Source: PMG-095 sp049324695 (GTDB lineage: Bacteria; Myxococcota_A; Polyangia; Polyangiales; Polyangiaceae). Taken from it: DNA of 64,000 nucleotides. The notes below the pieces were generated by a model. The model was not told the DNA's origin and made no database searches. It saw only the letters and a list, made by a program, of their open reading frames with translations. Of the stretch, positions 62,067 to 64,000 are shown piece after piece; position 1 is the first letter of the stretch; each line of letters begins with the position of its first letter. Location of the stretch: positions 124,001 through 188,000 of the forward strand of contig JBMOMJ010000061.1 in assembly GCA_049324695.1 (NCBI GenBank). Reading direction: 5' to 3'. A program made the translations under genes and the position numbers.

Positions 62067-63804
62067 AGAGCGCCTTCGGCGCGAGACCTGGCACCACCTC
62101 GTTCAAGTACTTCTTGGCGAGCTTCGCGAACGCCTTGTCCGCCATGTCGTTGTAAATCTCTTCGAAGCCGCGCCCTTCCATCATGCTCTTGATGTCGGGC
62201 GAGTTCCACGCAGAGTACTTGAACGTGTGCACGGCACCGGCGCCTGGCACCTGCATGCTGATGCGGAACAACACGCCAACGCCGGTCAGCGCTGCGCGCG
62301 GCCGCTTCATCAAGTAGGCACCCGACATTTCCGTGCGATGAATGATCACGATGGTGGGGACGCTCAGCTTCGGCTCTTCGTCGCTGTTGTCGTCGATGGG
62401 CGCGCCCGCCTCGAACTTCAGCAGATCTTCGTCGAAGCCTTGCGAGAACGTGTCGATGAGCTGCTTCTGGATCGGCTGCTCGCGCGTGGCCGCGTGCTTC
62501 GCGTCGAAGTACTGGCCCGGCAGCGAGGCTTTGCCGCCGTACCAATGCGCCTTCTGCAGCAGCTCCTCTGCCTTGGCGACCGACTCCGGCAAACGGCGCT
62601 TGCAGCGCACCTGCACCACGCCATCGTGCTCTGCGCCATACGCTACGAGGCGCCGAAACGCCTCCAAAACTTCTGGCTTCGGGCGAGCACGCTCGGCGAA
62701 GCGTGCCAGCCCTGCTTCGGTGCGAGCGGCGATGGCGCGCCGAATCTCACCTTGGATGCTGGGGTGACCACCGAAGCGAGCGCGAAAATCCTTCAAGGCC
62801 TTGAGCGTGCCGGCTTGCTTGGCTTGCTCGAGCGCCGCCAGGAGCTGCTTCAAAAGCGCGCTCTGCGCTTCGATTTCGATCGCCGAGCCTGCGTGCGCTT
62901 TGGTGAAGCTCTCGAGTTCGTCGATGGAATTCTTGGCGACCACCTCGGCGAGCTGAGCGCGCGGTAAGAGCACTTTCGGCACGTCGGGGTTCGAGCCGCC
63001 ACGCTGCACGTAAGCTTCGTAAGCCGCGCGCGTGTCGGCCTTGCGAGCGGCGGCGTACAGCGCCTTCTCTCCCAAGCTATTGCGAAGCTTCCACACTCCG
63101 GCGCCGAGCGCGCCGAACAGCACGGCAGCGATGGGCAGCGCCAGCCACGACAGATCCGCTTTTGGCTTCTGCATGCGCTCGCGCGGCGAAAACGGGTTTG
63201 CGAAGCCGTTGTCCGCCAACGGATCCCACACTGCGAGCTCACGCGCGCTGACCGGCGCAGCATCGGGACTGAAGTGCTGCCGCAGATCGCTGATGCGACG
63301 AGCAAGCTCCGCCGCGCTGTTCGCGTCGCGCGCATCGAAGCCAAAACGAGCCCCGTCGCTGAAAGTCAGGCGCAGCGTACGGCCCGCGGCGCTGGCATCG
63401 ACCAGGTCGCGCAGCGAGTGCACCTGCATCGAGAGCGAGCGCGCATCGATCACCGCCGAGGGAAACGCATACACGCCGGGCGCGATCGGCCAACGCCCGC
63501 GCGCGCGTTGAACACGAAAAGCCACTGCCAGCAGTACGCCTGCGACACCACCCAGCGCCAGGTAGACGACGAGCGCCCCCACGGGCTGCAGCGCAAGAGC
63601 GCTGTCGAGCTTGCCGTAACCAATCCGCGAAACGACGGCGATCCCCGCCAGCGCGAGCGCTGCCAACGCCAAGCAGACGACTACCGAGCGCGGCATCGTC
63701 TCGCGATCGACGACGAGCGGCAGCGGCGGCGCCGTTCCCCGTGCGGCCGCTACGAAGCGCTCTTGTATGGGCCGGTCCAGTCCGAAAAAATCGACACGCT
63801 GCAT
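62065..63804 (-). CDS. Large membrane protein of unknown function
   Basis: 579 residues from ATG 63804. Two hydrophobic helices near the N-terminus (SVVVCLALAALALAGIAVVS; VGALVVYLALGGVAGVLLAV), a soluble domain of about 100 residues (GVYAFPSAVIDARSLSMQVHSLRDL...), a third helix (LPIAAVLFGALGAGVWKL), then a ~340-residue C-terminal region of helical repeats rich in Ala/Glu/Arg, with FRARFGGHPSIQGEIRRAI and VVAYGAEHD-like segments, and an ending of KLSVPTIVIIHRTEMSG. No family is recognised. It could be a scaffold or membrane-linked enzyme; convergent with the response regulator. Confidence 0.7.
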   Translation of the reverse strand: MQRVDFFGLDRPIQERFVAAARGTAPPLPLVVDRETMPRSVVVCLALAALALAGIAVVSRIGYGKLDSALALQPVGALVVYLALGGVAGVLLAVAFRVQRARGRWPIAPGVYAFPSAVIDARSLSMQVHSLRDLVDASAAGRTLRLTFSDGARFGFDARDANSAAELARRISDLRQHFSPDAAPVSARELAVWDPLADNGFANPFSPRERMQKPKADLSWLALPIAAVLFGALGAGVWKLRNSLGEKALYAAARKADTRAAYEAYVQRGGSNPDVPKVLLPRAQLAEVVAKNSIDELESFTKAHAGSAIEIEAQSALLKQLLAALEQAKQAGTLKALKDFRARFGGHPSIQGEIRRAIAARTEAGLARFAERARPKPEVLEAFRRLVAYGAEHDGVVQVRCKRRLPESVAKAEELLQKAHWYGGKASLPGQYFDAKHAATREQPIQKQLIDTFSQGFDEDLLKFEAGAPIDDNSDEEPKLSVPTIVIIHRTEMSGAYLMKRPRAALTGVGVLFRISMQVPGAGAVHTFKYSAWNSPDIKSMMEGRGFEEIYNDMADKAFAKLAKKYLNEVVPGLAPKAL

Positions 63805-63956
63805 GCTGGCGATGCCAACTGTTCGGTCCAACGAATGGGGTCAGAATCCTCCGCTGCCCGACAGGTGGCGCCGATAACCTTAGAACAACTTGCGCGCAGA
63901 GACACGAACGCCTTCCGCACGGCAGCATTTGGCGCGTTTCAGCGACCCAGGTGGTC

Positions 63957-63977
63957 CCGCGACCCCGGTGGTCGCGG
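63957..63977. repeat. Hairpin at the right edge
   Basis: ccgcgacc (63957-63964) pairs with ggtcgcgg (63970-63977) around ccggt. It sits upstream of the unknown membrane gene; whether it belongs to a promoter or to a neighbouring transcript cannot be seen from this window. Confidence 0.55.
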
Positions 63978-64000
63978 TATGAAAGCCATATGGACGACTA

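Overview
This window looks like chromosome from a Myxococcota bacterium, most likely of the Polyangia type. The GC content is high. There are many lipoproteins with glycine-rich or cysteine-rich linkers, a Ser/Thr kinase paired with a sigma factor, and an alpha-galactosidase ending in a MYXO-CTERM-like tail (Cys-containing motif, hydrophobic helix, Arg/Lys cluster). No rRNA, tRNA, CRISPR array, transposase or phage gene was recognised.

Layout. 1-5136 (minus): a CzcC-CzcB-CzcA heavy-metal efflux operon whose CzcA runs off the left edge; a phosphate-porin-like outer membrane protein diverges from it. 6.7-10.4 kb: a solitary toxin-domain-like protein, a hairpin-rich intergenic block, an orphan ureD and a cysteine-repeat metzincin lipoprotein. 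10.6-21 kb: GtrA-like and TonB-like membrane proteins, a degenerate CheR, TrmO, two SDRs, an isocitrate-lyase-family enzyme, PdxJ, RecQ and a TPP enzyme split between two frames. 21-29.9 kb: an AraC regulator, a sigma factor plus membrane Ser/Thr kinase, a TPR protein, a beta-propeller lipoprotein and DeoC. 30-37.8 kb: CotH-like kinase, DUF2071 protein, SDR, a large beta-propeller lipoprotein and a translationally coupled VOC-ArsR-SRPBCC operon with a candidate operator. 38.3-42.5 kb: a tightly coupled CDP-alcohol phosphotransferase / PAP2 inositol-lipid-synthase-like / MMPL transporter operon.

42.6-55.1 kb combines plant cell wall enzymes (GH12, GH62, GH27, a CE1-like feruloyl esterase) and an AraC regulator with central metabolism (two divergent citrate synthases, one fused to a DNA-binding domain; class I aldolase). 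55.7-60.3 kb is a TCA block read as icd-mdh-sucC-sucD. 60.5-63.8 kb holds a triheme cytochrome, a gamma-glutamylcyclotransferase-like protein, a response regulator and a large unknown membrane protein.

The least expected signals are non-coding. An 84-nt sequence at 7275-7358 can fold into a gap-free four-way junction. A two-hairpin element occurs twice (7216-7270 and 62003-62066) with different but still complementary stems. Several hairpins between convergent genes contain a stop codon of one or both genes. Other leads are the DNA-binding citrate synthase beside a palindrome, and three damaged or split genes (TPP enzyme, leucine-rich-repeat protein, ribbon-helix-helix antitoxin).
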